NCBI GenBank assembly: GCA_035299065.1
Contig: DATGXI010000055.1
Coordinates: 1-32,836, forward strand
DNA: 32,836 bases
Direction: 5' to 3'
DNA from: DASPJQ01 sp035299065
Lineage (GTDB): Bacteria; Bacteroidota; Bacteroidia; Flavobacteriales_D; UBA2798
In this document: piece after piece, positions 1 to 11,400 of the stretch
Layout: every line of letters starts with the position of its first letter
Position numbering within the stretch: position 1 is the first letter of the stretch
The notes under the pieces: generated by a model
What the model was told of the DNA's origin: nothing
Database searches by the model: none
The model's input: only the letters and a program-made list of their open reading frames with translations
Position numbers and translations under genes: made by a program

Positions 1-232
1 AAAAAAAAAAAAAACACACGACTCGCAAAGATTCATGCCTGTTATCCGTGTTAGGTTGATCCCCTGCTTGCCTTTTTAGTAATCCGGTAAAAAAGCCTGT
101 TTAAGCATAACGGTTTAAATACACCTCACCCCATTTACAAACGCTTAAAGACATTTAAAGCAGTGGCTAAAAAGCATTTCAAGCTGTGGCAATTTTTGCC
201 AGGGTTATAAAATATCCAAAAGCTATATGACG

Positions 233-257
233 AAAAAAGCCCCTTTCGGGGCTTTTC
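233..257 (-). terminator. Rho-independent terminator after the first adhesin gene
   Basis: A perfect 9-bp stem (AAAAGCCCC at 235-243 and GGGGCTTTT at 248-256) with a 4-nt loop is followed on the minus strand by a T-run. It lies about 25 nt past the stop codon of the minus-strand adhesin gene that ends at 280. The 230 bases to its left hold no gene I can support. Confidence 0.85.
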
Positions 258-279
258 TCTTTTTATATTTTTTAGAATC

Positions 280-3200
280 TTATCGTAGTAAGGTTACATG
301 ACCTGTGTACTCGTATTTCTTGGCGTTGATCGCAGACTTAACTTTGATTTTCCAAACGTACACGTCTTCTTTTGCTTTCATGCTGTTGTGTAATCCATCC
401 CAGCCTACTGTCTTGTCAGTTGACTTGAACACTACTTCACCCCAACGGTTGAAGATGAAAAGCTCATACGATCCTGGTTCGTCACCTTGTATACTTGGCA
501 ACCACATATCGTTGGTTCCGTTTGCATCAGGTGTAAAGGCATTTGGTGCATAAAGCAGGAACACACCTTCAATCACCACATCGTGGCAAATCTGGGCAAC
601 GCATCCGTTATCGCTTGTAGCAACTAAACACACCGGGTAAACTCCACCACTGTCATAAGGGAAGCTAAACTCGCTGTTAAATCCGGTTGAAGAACCCATG
701 CCAGCAAAATCCCATGAGTAAGTAGTACCACCAATGGTTAAGTTGCTAAAGTCAATGTCAACATTGAAAATATCAGTTGGGTTCGGGTTCCAGGTAAAGT
801 CAGGTTGTGGTATTGGGAACACACAAATTTGACTTGCAATGGTCGTATCAACAACGCAACCATCATTTGTAGTTACTGTTAACGTCACATCATTACACTC
901 TGTTGTGTTTTCAGCTTCATACGCATGTTGCGTAGTTGTACCAATTCCAAATCCACCATCACCAAATGTCCATTGTACTGAACCGCTGTTTGCAGTTGTA
1001 TTCTGGAAGTTTACTACCAGTGGTGAACATCCTTGATTTTGATCAATGTTGTATGTTACCGCAGGTAAAGCAAAGTGGTCAACAGTTACTGTTCCGGTTA
1101 CCGCAGGCGTACCGCAGTTATCAGTTACAGTTACGGTATAAATGGTTGGGCTGTTTGCAGGAGCAACACTGTTAGGTGAGTTGAACAACACTGAAGCGTC
1201 CTGGTTGTTTGTCCATACATAGTTGTAAGGACCAGCATTTCCGCCACTACCTGTTGCGCTTATTACCGCTGTATCACCCGGACAAACTGTTACGTTTGGC
1301 GACATGATTACTGCAAGTGGAGGATTCACATTAATGGTTACCATGTCAGTGTTGGTTGTACAACCTACTCCATCAGTAGCAAATACTGAATAAGTAGTTG
1401 TTACCGTAGGGCTCACGTTTTGTGAAGCTCCGTTTGGCACACCATTATCCCAGTCAACTGTGATTACACCTGAACCACCTGTTGTTACAGCGCTTATTGT
1501 TGTTGTTTGACCAATACAAATTGTTTGGTCTAAGCTTGCTGACACGGTGAATGTATTTGCAACCAGTGTAACTGTAGTAGATACTGTACATCCTACTGCA
1601 TCGGTAACCGACACGGTATGGGTACCATCACACACACCAGCTAACACGCTTGATGCCTGCAATGCGCCACCATCAATTGAGTATTGTAAAGGAACGTTCA
1701 AGCCGCTTGCGCTAACTGTGATGCTACCGTTACATACTGCCTGACAGGTTGGAACCACAGGAGCTGTAGAGTTGATTACAGGCAATGCTCCATTTTGTAA
1801 TATGGTATCAAGTATAGTAGTACAACCTGATCCGTCTGAAATTTCAATTTGATGGAATCCTAAGCCAAGACCGGTAAATGTAGAGCTCGAAACAAATGCA
1901 CCGCCATCAAGACTGTATGTAAATGTTCCGGCTACACCTGGCACAGCTGTAATTATACCATCGTTACCAGCACATGTTGGATGAGTCACGTTCAATGTAG
2001 CAGGTACACCACCCCATGTTAGTATTACTTGTACAGGGTCAACACAACCTAAAGCTGTATCGTAGTACACAAGGTATACAACATCTGTAGGTGTAATAAT
2101 GTTGCTTGGCCATTGGTTTAATCCGGTATCAGCAATTGTTGCCGGAGGGATTGAGTAAAAACCAAACTGAACTCCAGGCACCGCATTAAGGTCGGTGTGT
2201 GTTAAAGTTGTTAAGTCAAATGTGTTACACTGTGATCCCGGGTCGGTATAATCTGCATCAGGACCAGGTTGAACATCCACAAAAATATCGGCAACAATTG
2301 GATTATAACAACCAGTTACCGAAGTACCAGTAATGGTATACAAGGTAGGAACGGTTGGTATAGCTTGTGCACTTGTTCCAAGCGGAGAGCCCATTATAGG
2401 ACCACCTGACCATGCCCATGTAAAGTCAGCTGTTACAGGACCATTCATGGTTATGGTAACAGGAGCACCAGGACATGTTAATGCCGTGTCAACTATAGTT
2501 ACACACTCAGGAGGAGGACCACCAAGTGAACCAGTATAGTCAAAGTAGAATAAATCATCAATAGCAGCGTCAGCACTTGCAGCATCAAGAATTACTACAT
2601 ACTTGATCTCTTCTGTTTGACCAGGAGCAAAATTTAGAATTTGGTAGGCAAGTGAAATGGCTTCGTCAGCTGTATTGGTATAACCAATTGTGGTGGTTAA
2701 ACCGCCCGTACCATTCCAAATATCAGAACCATCACGGTTGGTAAATCCTCCAACTGATACTTTAAAGTTTGGACCGATAGCTGCAAAACCTAAATATGCA
2801 TCCCAGGTAAATCCAGGAATATATGAACTTGATGAAGCAACGTTTGTCATTACACCTTGCACGTGTGCCTTGTTACAGGTTGGTGTTGGGTTGGCAATAA
2901 TTGCGTTGTCAGTTGTAAATGTTCCAAACAGCGATTGGTTGTTGTCAGGATCCACGTTACGGTAGTAGTAAAATTCAGGAATGGTAGCCGAACCATTGTT
3001 CGTTACCTTTACAATTGTTGTATAAAATACATCATTTGGTTTTAACTTGTAAGTGATATCAAATGTAATATCATAACCTGACAACGTATAATCGTATTGA
3101 CCATTTTGAGTCATACAACCTGTAGCAGGGTCAATAACGTAACTCAAGCTTGAGCCTGACATAGCTACACCACCTGAAGATACACCTGCACAGTTGTTAG

Positions 3201-3561
3201 AACCTTTCGGGTTCAAACCACTTGGTGTAACAATTTCAAAACCCCAGCCATTTTCTGGTGAGCCAGGAGTAAAGAAGTCACCGTCAAAGGCAGTACCAGG
3301 AGCAGCAGGGAAATTGTCCCAGTTGTTCATTTGTGGGTTTGCCATAAAGCCAAACAGGTTTGTTGGACCACGTTGGTGGTATCCTGCAGGAACAGCTGAT
3401 GTGAATGTGTTGATGCCCTCATACCCGTAGTCACCCATAACTCCGATTTCGATATACGCACCTTGCATATATACGTCCGGACCAACTACCTGTGCTTTTA
3501 CTACAGTAGCGGATGTAATCATGATTCCGGTTACGATGGCAGCGATGTTAGTTATTTTCAT
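280..3561 (-). CDS. T9SS type B surface adhesin, repeat-free paralog (1,093 aa)
   Basis: A secreted cell-surface protein, probably an adhesin. Residues 1-23 form a Sec signal peptide ending in VKA-Q. Residues ~24-345 are a head domain shared with the two upstream paralogs, with motifs DGDFFTPGSPENGWGFE, FYYYRNVDPDNN and NRDGSDIWNG. Ig-like modules follow, then two or three SprB-type units (YSLDGG and YSIDGG cores with a closing GC), and a PKD domain with a WTFGDG core. Residues ~1002-1093 are a type B sorting domain (APNAFTPDANGTND, FNRWGE, GWDG, ending TLLR), which in this family directs export through the T9SS. It lacks the WSPATGLSATTG repeats of its neighbours. The start is ATG with a TAAATTTG promoter element about 50 nt upstream, and it has its own terminator, so it is probably monocistronic. 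Architecture is clear; the ligand is unknown. Confidence 0.9.
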   Translation of the reverse strand: MKITNIAAIVTGIMITSATVVKAQVVGPDVYMQGAYIEIGVMGDYGYEGINTFTSAVPAGYHQRGPTNLFGFMANPQMNNWDNFPAAPGTAFDGDFFTPGSPENGWGFEIVTPSGLNPKGSNNCAGVSSGGVAMSGSSLSYVIDPATGCMTQNGQYDYTLSGYDITFDITYKLKPNDVFYTTIVKVTNNGSATIPEFYYYRNVDPDNNQSLFGTFTTDNAIIANPTPTCNKAHVQGVMTNVASSSSYIPGFTWDAYLGFAAIGPNFKVSVGGFTNRDGSDIWNGTGGLTTTIGYTNTADEAISLAYQILNFAPGQTEEIKYVVILDAASADAAIDDLFYFDYTGSLGGPPPECVTIVDTALTCPGAPVTITMNGPVTADFTWAWSGGPIMGSPLGTSAQAIPTVPTLYTITGTSVTGCYNPIVADIFVDVQPGPDADYTDPGSQCNTFDLTTLTHTDLNAVPGVQFGFYSIPPATIADTGLNQWPSNIITPTDVVYLVYYDTALGCVDPVQVILTWGGVPATLNVTHPTCAGNDGIITAVPGVAGTFTYSLDGGAFVSSSTFTGLGLGFHQIEISDGSGCTTILDTILQNGALPVINSTAPVVPTCQAVCNGSITVSASGLNVPLQYSIDGGALQASSVLAGVCDGTHTVSVTDAVGCTVSTTVTLVANTFTVSASLDQTICIGQTTTISAVTTGGSGVITVDWDNGVPNGASQNVSPTVTTTYSVFATDGVGCTTNTDMVTINVNPPLAVIMSPNVTVCPGDTAVISATGSGGNAGPYNYVWTNNQDASVLFNSPNSVAPANSPTIYTVTVTDNCGTPAVTGTVTVDHFALPAVTYNIDQNQGCSPLVVNFQNTTANSGSVQWTFGDGGFGIGTTTQHAYEAENTTECNDVTLTVTTNDGCVVDTTIASQICVFPIPQPDFTWNPNPTDIFNVDIDFSNLTIGGTTYSWDFAGMGSSTGFNSEFSFPYDSGGVYPVCLVATSDNGCVAQICHDVVIEGVFLLYAPNAFTPDANGTNDMWLPSIQGDEPGSYELFIFNRWGEVVFKSTDKTVGWDGLHNSMKAKEDVYVWKIKVKSAINAKKYEYTGHVTLLR

Positions 3562-3607
3562 TGTCTTTATTTTTTGTATTTTATTGCTTCTGGTTTGTAC
3601 GTACCCA

Positions 3608-3643
3608 CAAATTTAAGGGTAAATACCGCTTAATTGACGCAAA
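3608..3643 (-). promoter_or_regulatory. Candidate Bacteroidota promoter for the repeat-free adhesin
   Basis: On the minus strand TAAATTTG (3608-3615) matches the TAnnTTTG -7 element and TTTG (3640-3643) could be the -33 element. The 24-nt gap is slightly longer than usual. The ATG at 3561 lies about 47 nt downstream. The rest of the 302-bp gap 3562-3863 holds only the neighbouring terminator near 3812-3845. Confidence 0.55.
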
Positions 3644-3805
3644 TTAAGGCGTGTGGTTGCCTCAGTTGCCTAAAGTTCCACAAAAGCGTGCTAAATTGTA
3701 TTAAGTAATTGCATTTCATAATGTTAACTCTTTTAAATAATGCTAACGAACAGCTTTTCAGTAGGTTTACGACAAAAAAAGACATTATTTATCAATCTTG
3801 TTAAG

Positions 3806-3845
3806 AAAACAAAAAGCCCGATAATCAGTAGATTACCGGGCTTTT
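3806..3845 (-). terminator. Rho-independent terminator after the five-repeat adhesin gene
   Basis: AAAAGCCCG (3812-3820) pairs with CGGGCTTTT (3837-3845). The stem extends inward through ATAATC and GATTAC with one mismatch around an AGTA loop, and a T-rich tract follows on the minus strand. It lies just past the stop codon at 3864. Confidence 0.85.
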
Positions 3846-3863
3846 GACAAAATCAATTAGTTA

Positions 3864-6800
3864 TTAACGTAGCAGGTTCACATGGCCATTGAACTCTAAT
3901 TTTTCTTCAACCATTGCCTTTTTCACGCGAATTTTCCAAACATAAACATCCTCTTTGCTTTGCATTGATTTATGCAAACCATCCCAACCAACTTGTTTAT
4001 TATTTGACTGGAATATTATTTCACCCCAACGGTTGAAGATGAAAAACTCGTATGACAATGGATCTTCTCCCTGGAATATTGGCAGGAATATATCATTTAC
4101 ACCGTCACCATCAGGTGTAAATGTATTTGGAACATACATAATGAACTGGTCAAGAATAATTACATCGTGGCAGATTGATGCTGTACAACCATTATCGCTA
4201 ACTGTATTCAAACATATGTTATATGTTCCACCTCCATCATTCGGGAATTCAAAAGAAGGATTAATGGATGTACTTGAACCAAGCCCTGCAAAATCCCATG
4301 TGTATGTACTTCCTCCCATTGTCAGGTTGGTGAAATCTATTTCGGTATTGAATACATCGGTTGGTTGTGGATTAAATGTAAAGTCTGGTACTGGTATTGG
4401 GAAAACACAAATCTGGTTACTGATTACTGTATCAATTGCACAACCATCAGCCGTAACAATGCTCAATCCTATGTCATAACATCCATCACCCACAAACACG
4501 TTGGTAGGATTTGCAGATGTGCTTGTATTTCCGTCACCAAAATTCCAGCTATACGTTGCTGTTCCACCTGCTACTGTTGTATTGGTAAAGTTTACAGTTA
4601 CAGGTGTACATCCCTGGTTGTTGTCAACGGTGTAGGTTACACCAGGAAGTGCAAACCATGTTACCACAACCTGATCGGTAACTGAAGGCGAACATCCATC
4701 GCTTAAAGTAACGGTATATGTTGTAGATCCTGTTGATGGTGTAACGCTTTGCGATGAACCGCTCAATGCACTTGCATCAACGTTATTTGTCCATGTATAC
4801 GTATACCCAGATCCTGTACCGCCTGTTGCACTAACGGTGCTGATGGTTGCCGCATCTCCCGGGCAAACTGAAACATCGGCAGAAGCTGTTACGGCAAGTG
4901 GTGGTGTCATTGTTACAGTTACGGTTGCTGTTACAGGACCGCAACCATTTGCATCATTCACATTAACGGTGTACACATTTGCGCCAACTGTTGTTGGTGT
5001 TACACTGATTGAAGCGGCAGTTCCAACAGTTGTTCCCGATGCGTCTGTCCATACATATGTATATCCAGGTGTAGCACCTGTTCCACTTGCAGCAACTGTA
5101 GCTGTTTGACCAAAGCAAACGGTGCTTGTAGCGCCAGGGCTCACACCCAATACAGTTGGCTGATTGATGGTGAAGTTTTGCGTAGCCGAACATCCTGCAG
5201 CATCGGTTACTGTTGCGCAATAAACACCCGATGTAAGTCCGGTAAATGTTCCGGTAGGCTGGAATGTTGCACCACAATCAATGCTGAAATTTGTTACTGT
5301 TGGCGAAGCGTTAACCACAACCGAACCATTCGCTCCTCCATTACATGAAGGTTGCGTAGGTGTTATTGAAATAATAGACACTGCCGCAGGGCCGGTAATG
5401 ACAGCTGTTCCTGTTCCTGTACAACCATGATCATCGGTTACGATAACTGTATAAGTGCCGGAACACAATGCTGTAGCAAACGGCCCCGTTGCTCCACTTG
5501 TCCAGCTATAGGTATACGGAGCAGTTCCTCCACTTGGGGCAGTTCCTCCAATTCCATCGCAAGAACCCATACAGGTTTCAGGCGTAACGGAAATAGGTAC
5601 GTTTAAAGGTGTCGGTTCATTTATAGTTGCTGTACCTGTTGCCTGGCAACCGTTGCCATTATCTGCAACAGGAGTACATGGTCCTGCCGGAAGGCCGGTA
5701 AACACGTTTGATGCCTGGAATGTAACGCCCCCGTCAATACTGTACATGGTTGCACCGGTTGCATTGATTGTAACTGTTCCATCAGAACTTCCATTACACA
5801 AGGCATCAGTAACTACAATACTATTTATGATTACATCTTCAACGGTAACGGTTGATGTGGTGGTTCCTGAACAGCCCAATGCATCAGTTCCTGTAATAGT
5901 ATATGTTGTGGTTGTTGCAGGTGTTGCTGTTACACTTGTTCCTGTTGTGCTGCTCAAACCGGTTGCAGGTGACCAGGTGTAGGTCACACCTCCACTTGCA
6001 GTAAGGGTTGTGCTTGAACCGCTACACATGGTAGCAGCAGGAACAGTTATAGCTGCAGTTCCACCAACAGAAACTGTTGTTGTGCCCGTATTCACGCAAC
6101 CATTTGCGTCAGTACCTGTAATGGTATAGGTAGTTGTTGAAGGTGGCGTAGCAGTAACTGTTGTTCCTGTTGTAGCACTTAGGCCGGTTGCAGGTCCCCA
6201 TGAATAACTCACACCACCACTTGCCGTAAGTGTAGCACTTCCGGCAGGACACATGGTTGCATCAGGACACGTAATTGTAGGCAATGCATTTACAGTAACA
6301 GTTGTTGTTCCTGTATTGGTACAGCCCAGCGCGTCAGTTCCTGTAATGGTATAGGTAGTTGTTGCAGTTGGACTTGCTGTAACTGTGGTTCCGCTTGTTG
6401 CACTTAAGCCGGTTGCCGGTGACCACGTATACGTTGATGCACCACTTGCTGTGAGCGAAGTACTTAATCCACTGCATACAGATGTTGATGGACATGTAAC
6501 TGTAGGAAGCGGATTCAACGACACGGTAACTGTTGTTGTGCCTGTACAACCAGCTGCACTGGTTCCGGTAATGGTATATGTTGTTGTTGCAGCAGGTGAT
6601 GCTGTAACAGTAGTACCGGTAGTTGCGCTTAAGCCGGTAGCGGGTGACCAGGTATATGTTGCTGCACCACTTGCAGTAAGTGATGTACTTGCACCAGGAC
6701 AAATTGAAGGTGCTGCAGGCGTACATGAAATTGGAACACTACCGCCAACATTCACTGTAACGGTTGTTGTACCTACGCAGCCCGCGGCTGTTGTTCCTGT

Positions 6801-8198
6801 AACTGTATATGTTGTTGTACTTGCTGGTGTGGCAGTAACGCTTGCACCTGTTGTTGCACTTAAACCAGTTGCCGGAGACCATGAATATGTTCCTCCTACT
6901 CCTGCACCGCTTGCAGTAAGCGTTGCTGATTGGCCAGGACAAATAGTAGGTGGAGCCGGACATGTTATGGTAGGTGGTGGAGTAACTTTCACATATATCT
7001 GTTGTGTTACAGGAGAGAAACATGGACTAAGTGGAGTTCCTGTAACTGTATAAAGCGTACTGGTAGTTGGTGCAGCCGTTACCGATGGTCCTGTTGTAGG
7101 AGACAAACCGGTAGTGGGTGACCAAGACCAGGAGAAACTTGCAAGGGCAGACCCGGCAACTCCAATTGGAACACCAACACCCGGACAAGTCACAACTGTA
7201 TCAACTGTAGGATTACAAATAGCAGCAGATGCTCCAGATCCAGGATAGGTTACATAAAATAAATTATTGATTGCATTTGTTGCCGCAGCATCATCAAGAA
7301 TAACAACGAACTTAAATGTCTCACTTGCGCCTGCCGCAAAATTTTGAATACGATATGCAAGTGAAATAGCTTCATCCATAAAACTGGTTGCACCAACTGT
7401 TCCAATTAATCCGGCTACACCGTTCCATATATCAGAACCATCGCGGTTTGAAAATCCTCCTTTTGAAACCCTGAATTGCGATCCTACGGCCGCCATTCCT
7501 ACATAGGACATGGGTTGAGAAGCAGGTGCTGTTGATGTGGCTTTAACATGCGCAAGATTACAGGTTCCACCCGGCTGGCTTACCACAGTATTTTGTGTTG
7601 TATACGTTCCGGAAATTACAATATTATTGTCTGGGTCAAAATTCCTGTAATAATAAAAATCAGGAATCAATGCACCGTTATTGGTTACAGTAACTGTAGT
7701 TGTATAATACAAATCAGGAGTATTCAGGTAATAATTGATATGAAAGCTAAGGTTATAACCACCTCCAACATGTGTACCATTCCAGTCCGCCTGAATACAG
7801 GTACCAATCATTGACCAGCTTCCTCCCAATGATCCTGGTATATCATAATAATAAGCACGGTTATTGCTTCTGGTATAACTTACACCACCGGTAATACATT
7901 CAAAACCCCATCCGTTTTCAGGCGTACCTGGAGTAAAAAAGTCACCGTCAAACGTTGCCCACGCATTTACCTGCGGATTTGCAACGAACCCGAAATATTG
8001 GGTATTTGAACGAAAATGCATACCTGCAAGCGGGGCCGAAACAAATGTATCTGCACCTTCAAATCCATAGGTACCATCGATACCTATTTCCACAAGATTT
8101 CCCTTGATGTAACAATCTGCACCCACCATTTGTGAAATGGAATTATCCACAACTAACGTGGATAGCGCTAACGCAAGAAGTATTTTTGTTTTTTTCAT
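3864..8198 (-). CDS. T9SS type B surface adhesin with five Thr-rich repeats (1,444 aa)
   Basis: A secreted surface adhesin and close paralog of the gene upstream of it. Order of parts: signal peptide (~1-22); head domain (~23-325, motifs VEIGIDGTYGFEG, DGDFFTPGTPENGWGFE, FYYYRNFDPDNN); one divergent Ig-like unit (~330-412); five ~75-residue Thr-rich units (413-792) with cores like TYTWSPATGLSATTG; SprB-type units (~793-1020); two Ig-like units; PKD with WNFGDG; and a type B sorting domain (~1353-1444) ending NLLR. One SprB unit has gained two cysteines (SIDCG and VYCATV). The head is roughly three-quarters identical by eye to that of the 2,744-aa paralog, but many third codon positions differ, so the duplication is not recent. 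A terminator follows. Binding target unknown. Confidence 0.9.
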   Translation of the reverse strand: MKKTKILLALALSTLVVDNSISQMVGADCYIKGNLVEIGIDGTYGFEGADTFVSAPLAGMHFRSNTQYFGFVANPQVNAWATFDGDFFTPGTPENGWGFECITGGVSYTRSNNRAYYYDIPGSLGGSWSMIGTCIQADWNGTHVGGGYNLSFHINYYLNTPDLYYTTTVTVTNNGALIPDFYYYRNFDPDNNIVISGTYTTQNTVVSQPGGTCNLAHVKATSTAPASQPMSYVGMAAVGSQFRVSKGGFSNRDGSDIWNGVAGLIGTVGATSFMDEAISLAYRIQNFAAGASETFKFVVILDDAAATNAINNLFYVTYPGSGASAAICNPTVDTVVTCPGVGVPIGVAGSALASFSWSWSPTTGLSPTTGPSVTAAPTTSTLYTVTGTPLSPCFSPVTQQIYVKVTPPPTITCPAPPTICPGQSATLTASGAGVGGTYSWSPATGLSATTGASVTATPASTTTYTVTGTTAAGCVGTTTVTVNVGGSVPISCTPAAPSICPGASTSLTASGAATYTWSPATGLSATTGTTVTASPAATTTYTITGTSAAGCTGTTTVTVSLNPLPTVTCPSTSVCSGLSTSLTASGASTYTWSPATGLSATSGTTVTASPTATTTYTITGTDALGCTNTGTTTVTVNALPTITCPDATMCPAGSATLTASGGVSYSWGPATGLSATTGTTVTATPPSTTTYTITGTDANGCVNTGTTTVSVGGTAAITVPAATMCSGSSTTLTASGGVTYTWSPATGLSSTTGTSVTATPATTTTYTITGTDALGCSGTTTSTVTVEDVIINSIVVTDALCNGSSDGTVTINATGATMYSIDGGVTFQASNVFTGLPAGPCTPVADNGNGCQATGTATINEPTPLNVPISVTPETCMGSCDGIGGTAPSGGTAPYTYSWTSGATGPFATALCSGTYTVIVTDDHGCTGTGTAVITGPAAVSIISITPTQPSCNGGANGSVVVNASPTVTNFSIDCGATFQPTGTFTGLTSGVYCATVTDAAGCSATQNFTINQPTVLGVSPGATSTVCFGQTATVAASGTGATPGYTYVWTDASGTTVGTAASISVTPTTVGANVYTVNVNDANGCGPVTATVTVTMTPPLAVTASADVSVCPGDAATISTVSATGGTGSGYTYTWTNNVDASALSGSSQSVTPSTGSTTYTVTLSDGCSPSVTDQVVVTWFALPGVTYTVDNNQGCTPVTVNFTNTTVAGGTATYSWNFGDGNTSTSANPTNVFVGDGCYDIGLSIVTADGCAIDTVISNQICVFPIPVPDFTFNPQPTDVFNTEIDFTNLTMGGSTYTWDFAGLGSSTSINPSFEFPNDGGGTYNICLNTVSDNGCTASICHDVIILDQFIMYVPNTFTPDGDGVNDIFLPIFQGEDPLSYEFFIFNRWGEIIFQSNNKQVGWDGLHKSMQSKEDVYVWKIRVKKAMVEEKLEFNGHVNLLR
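5823..6962 (-). repeat. Five-copy tandem repeat (~225-237 bp per unit)
   Basis: Five coding repeats of 79, 77, 75, 75 and 74 residues (residues 413-792 of the encoded adhesin). Each has a Cys near position 7, a Y-x-W-(S/G)-PATGLS core, a TTTYT(I/V)TGT strand and a second Cys near position 58. Units 1-4 also begin with Cys. The same family is expanded to 20 copies in the neighbouring gene. The fold is probably Ig/PKD-like. Confidence 0.9.
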
Positions 8199-8364
8199 AA
8201 CCAGTTATTTTGGTTTCTTGTACTTGGTCTACTGATAATTAAGACGATAGCCCTGGCAGGTGGTTGCCACAAAAGGTTTCAAAACAATGACGAAAAATAT
8301 GACTGATAATCAGCGTGTTTGTCGATTTTAAACATTTTTTTGGGGTTCCAGTGGCTTCAAACCT

Positions 8365-8397
8365 AAAAAAAAGCCCCGGCCAAAAGGGCCGGGGCTT
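8365..8397 (-). terminator. Rho-independent terminator after the giant adhesin gene
   Basis: A perfect 11-bp GC-rich stem (AAGCCCCGGCC at 8371-8381 and GGCCGGGGCTT at 8387-8397) with a 5-nt loop and a T-run on the minus strand, 20 nt past the stop at 8418. It is the strongest terminator in the window and should isolate the giant gene from the next adhesin. A TAGGTTTG (8358-8365, minus) right after it could be a weak promoter for the gene starting at 8198. Confidence 0.9.
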
Positions 8398-8417
8398 AAC
8401 CAAAAATTGATCCGAAA

Positions 8418-11400
8418 TTATCTTAACAAGTTCACATGACCTACAAATTCCATCCCCTCGTTGTTCGTGTTTTTCTTCACTTTTATTTTCCAAACATAAA
8501 CATCTTCTTTGCTCTGCGCGTTTTTATGCGAACCATCCCACCCAATTTGTTTGTTGTTTGACTGGAATATTATTTCGCCCCAACGATCAAAAACAAAAAA
8601 CTCGTATGACAATGGATCTTCGCCCTGGAATATTGGCAGAAAGACATCATTTGTACCGTCACCATCTGGAGTAAATGTGTTTGGTACATACATGATAAAC
8701 TGATCAATAATCACAACATCGTGACAAATGTCTGCACTACATCCTTCGGCACTTACTGTATTGAGACAAACATTGTACGTTGCGCCTCCATCAGCGGGGA
8801 AAGTATAGGTTGGATTAATTTCATCGCTTGATCCAAGACCAGCAAAATTCCAGGTATATGTGGTTCCTCCTACAGTCAGGTTTGTAAATGAAATTTCAGT
8901 GTTGAATACGTCCGTTGGTTGCGGATTAAAGCTAAAATCCGGAACAGGAATTGCAAATACACAAACCTGGTTAGTTATAACGGTGTCAATTGCACATCCG
9001 TCAGATGTAACAATATTGAGTGTTATATCATAACAGGTTGGGTCAACAAAAGTATTGGTTGGTGCAGCTGCGGTACTTGTATTTCCATCACCAAAATCCC
9101 AACTATACGTTGCTGTTGACCCTGCAGAAGTTGTGCTTGCAAAATTCACCACAAGTGGCGTACAGCCTTGCGTTACATCAACAGAATAATTCACCGCAGG
9201 CAATGCAAACCAATTAACAATTACATCATCGGTTACACTTGGAGAACATCCATCACTCAAAGTTAGTGTAAATGTTACCGGACTTTGTGATGTTGTTACA
9301 GTTTGAGAAGAACCACTCAATGAATTCGCATCGGCATTGTTGGTCCATGTATATGTATACGGGCCACCGTTTCCGCCTGATGCACTTAACGAACTGATTG
9401 AAGCATCATCACCAGGACACACGGTTACGTCAGCCGAAGCCGTTACGGCCAATGGCGGATTCATGGTAACAGTTACCGTTGATGTAACCGGACCACAACC
9501 ATTTGCATCTGTAATTGTGACTGTGTATACATTTGCTCCAACACCCGTTGGTGTAACAAGCACTGATGAAGTTGATCCTATTGAAGCGTTTGAAGCATCC
9601 GTCCAAGCATACGTATATGGTGCAGTTGCACCTGTTCCACTTGCTGCAACAGTTGCCGATTGACCAAAGCAAATTGTACTTGCGGTTCCAGGACTCACGC
9701 CAAGCGCAGTTGGTTCATTAATAGTAACAGATGATGTTGCAGGACATCCTGTAGCATCCTGCACTTCTACGCTGTATGTACCAGCCGTGAGGCCGGTAAA
9801 TGTATTAGAAGCCTGGAATGTTGTTCCTCCGTCAATACTGTAACTTACTGCACTTGCCGATGCACCAATAACAACCATACCATTAGAACCACCATTACAT
9901 GACGGCTGCGAAGGAGTAACTGCGGCAATTGTAATGGCAGGAGGTCCGCTGATTGTAACAGAAGCACTTAATGCACAGCCGTTGTTATCCGTAACGTTCA
10001 CTGTATAGGTTCCAACACATAAACTACTGATGAACGGAACACCTGTTGGACCTGAACTCCATGTATAATTATAAGGAGGTGTACCACCTGTTGGTGCTGT
10101 TCCTGCAATGCCATCACAGTATCCAAAACACGATTCGTTGGTGAATGAGGTTGGAACGGCTAATGCAGTTGGTTCTGTAATCACAGCTGATGAAGTTGCA
10201 GAACATCCGTTGGCATTTGTAACTGTAATTGGGTAGGTTCCTGCACCAACATTAAAGGTATTTGTAGTAGAAAAGGTTATTCCTCCATCAATGCTAAAGT
10301 TTACACCACCGGTCGCATTAATTGTAATTGTTCCGTTAGTAAAACCATTACAGGTTGCGGGTGTAACATTTACCGAATTGATCACAACCTCTTCAACCGT
10401 TACAGCAGCCGTTGCCGGTGTACCCACACAACCGTTGGCTGTAGGTGTAATAGTATATGTCACGCTGCCTGTTGGCGGAGTGGTTGTTGAAAGCAACTGA
10501 TTAATATTGGCACCTGCTCCTGCAGAAGCCCCAAACACGTTAGTTGAACTTTCAGTCCAGTTAAAGGTGGTTCCTGCTACAGATGATGTAAGCACAATTG
10601 CCGTACTTGATCCACTGCAAATAGTAGATGCTGCGGGAGTAGCTGTTACATCGGGAACCGGATTAACAACAACATTAATTGTATTCACATCACCACACAT
10701 TCCCGGTATTGTATACGTAATTGTATTGGCAGCTCCGGTTGATGCAAGCAGTGGATCAAACAATCCTGTTGTTGCGTTTATACAAGTTCCGCATGATGAC
10801 GTCCATGTTCCCCCACCATCAACGGCTACCATTGTTACACTGCCATTGTCCTGGCAATATGGCCCCGCTGGTGTAATGGTGGCATCAAATTGCGGATTCA
10901 CTGTAACAGTTGCTGTTGTAGAATTCACACATGCATTAATATCAGTTCCTGTAATAGTATATGTAGTGGTTACAGTTGGATTGGCTGTAACACTTGCTCC
11001 TGTTGTTGCGCTTAATCCTGTTCCTGGAGACCAGGTATACGTTGATGCACCACTTGCATTAAGAGGTGTACTTTGGCCAAAACAAATGGTTGCCGAAGCC
11101 ACATTGATGATTGGAAGTGGATTTACCGTTACGGTTACCGTACCCGTATTTACACAACTGTTTAAATCGGTACCTGTTATTGTGTAGGTGGTTGTTGCAG
11201 TAGGATTTGCTGTTACGGTTGTACCAGTTGTTGAGCTCAATCCTGTTGCAGGTGACCAAACATACGTTGAAGCGCCACCTGTAGTTAATGGGGTGCTTGA
11301 ACCGTTACAGATGGTGACAGGAGCGCAGGTTATAACCGGAAGTGGATTTACATTTACAGTAACTGTATTTGTCCCTGTACATCCTGCACCTGTAGTTCCT

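Noticed and set aside
1..14. Run of 14 A at the window start
   Set aside because: A single homopolymer at the edge without a paired stem in view; could belong to an outside terminator, but nothing here supports it.
6385..7053. 222-codon plus-strand open frame opposite the five-repeat array
   Set aside because: Same cause: an antisense shadow of the coding repeat.
8239..8493. 84-codon minus-strand frame overlapping the giant adhesin's 3' end
   Set aside because: It runs through the strong terminator and overlaps the sorting domain in another frame; no support.
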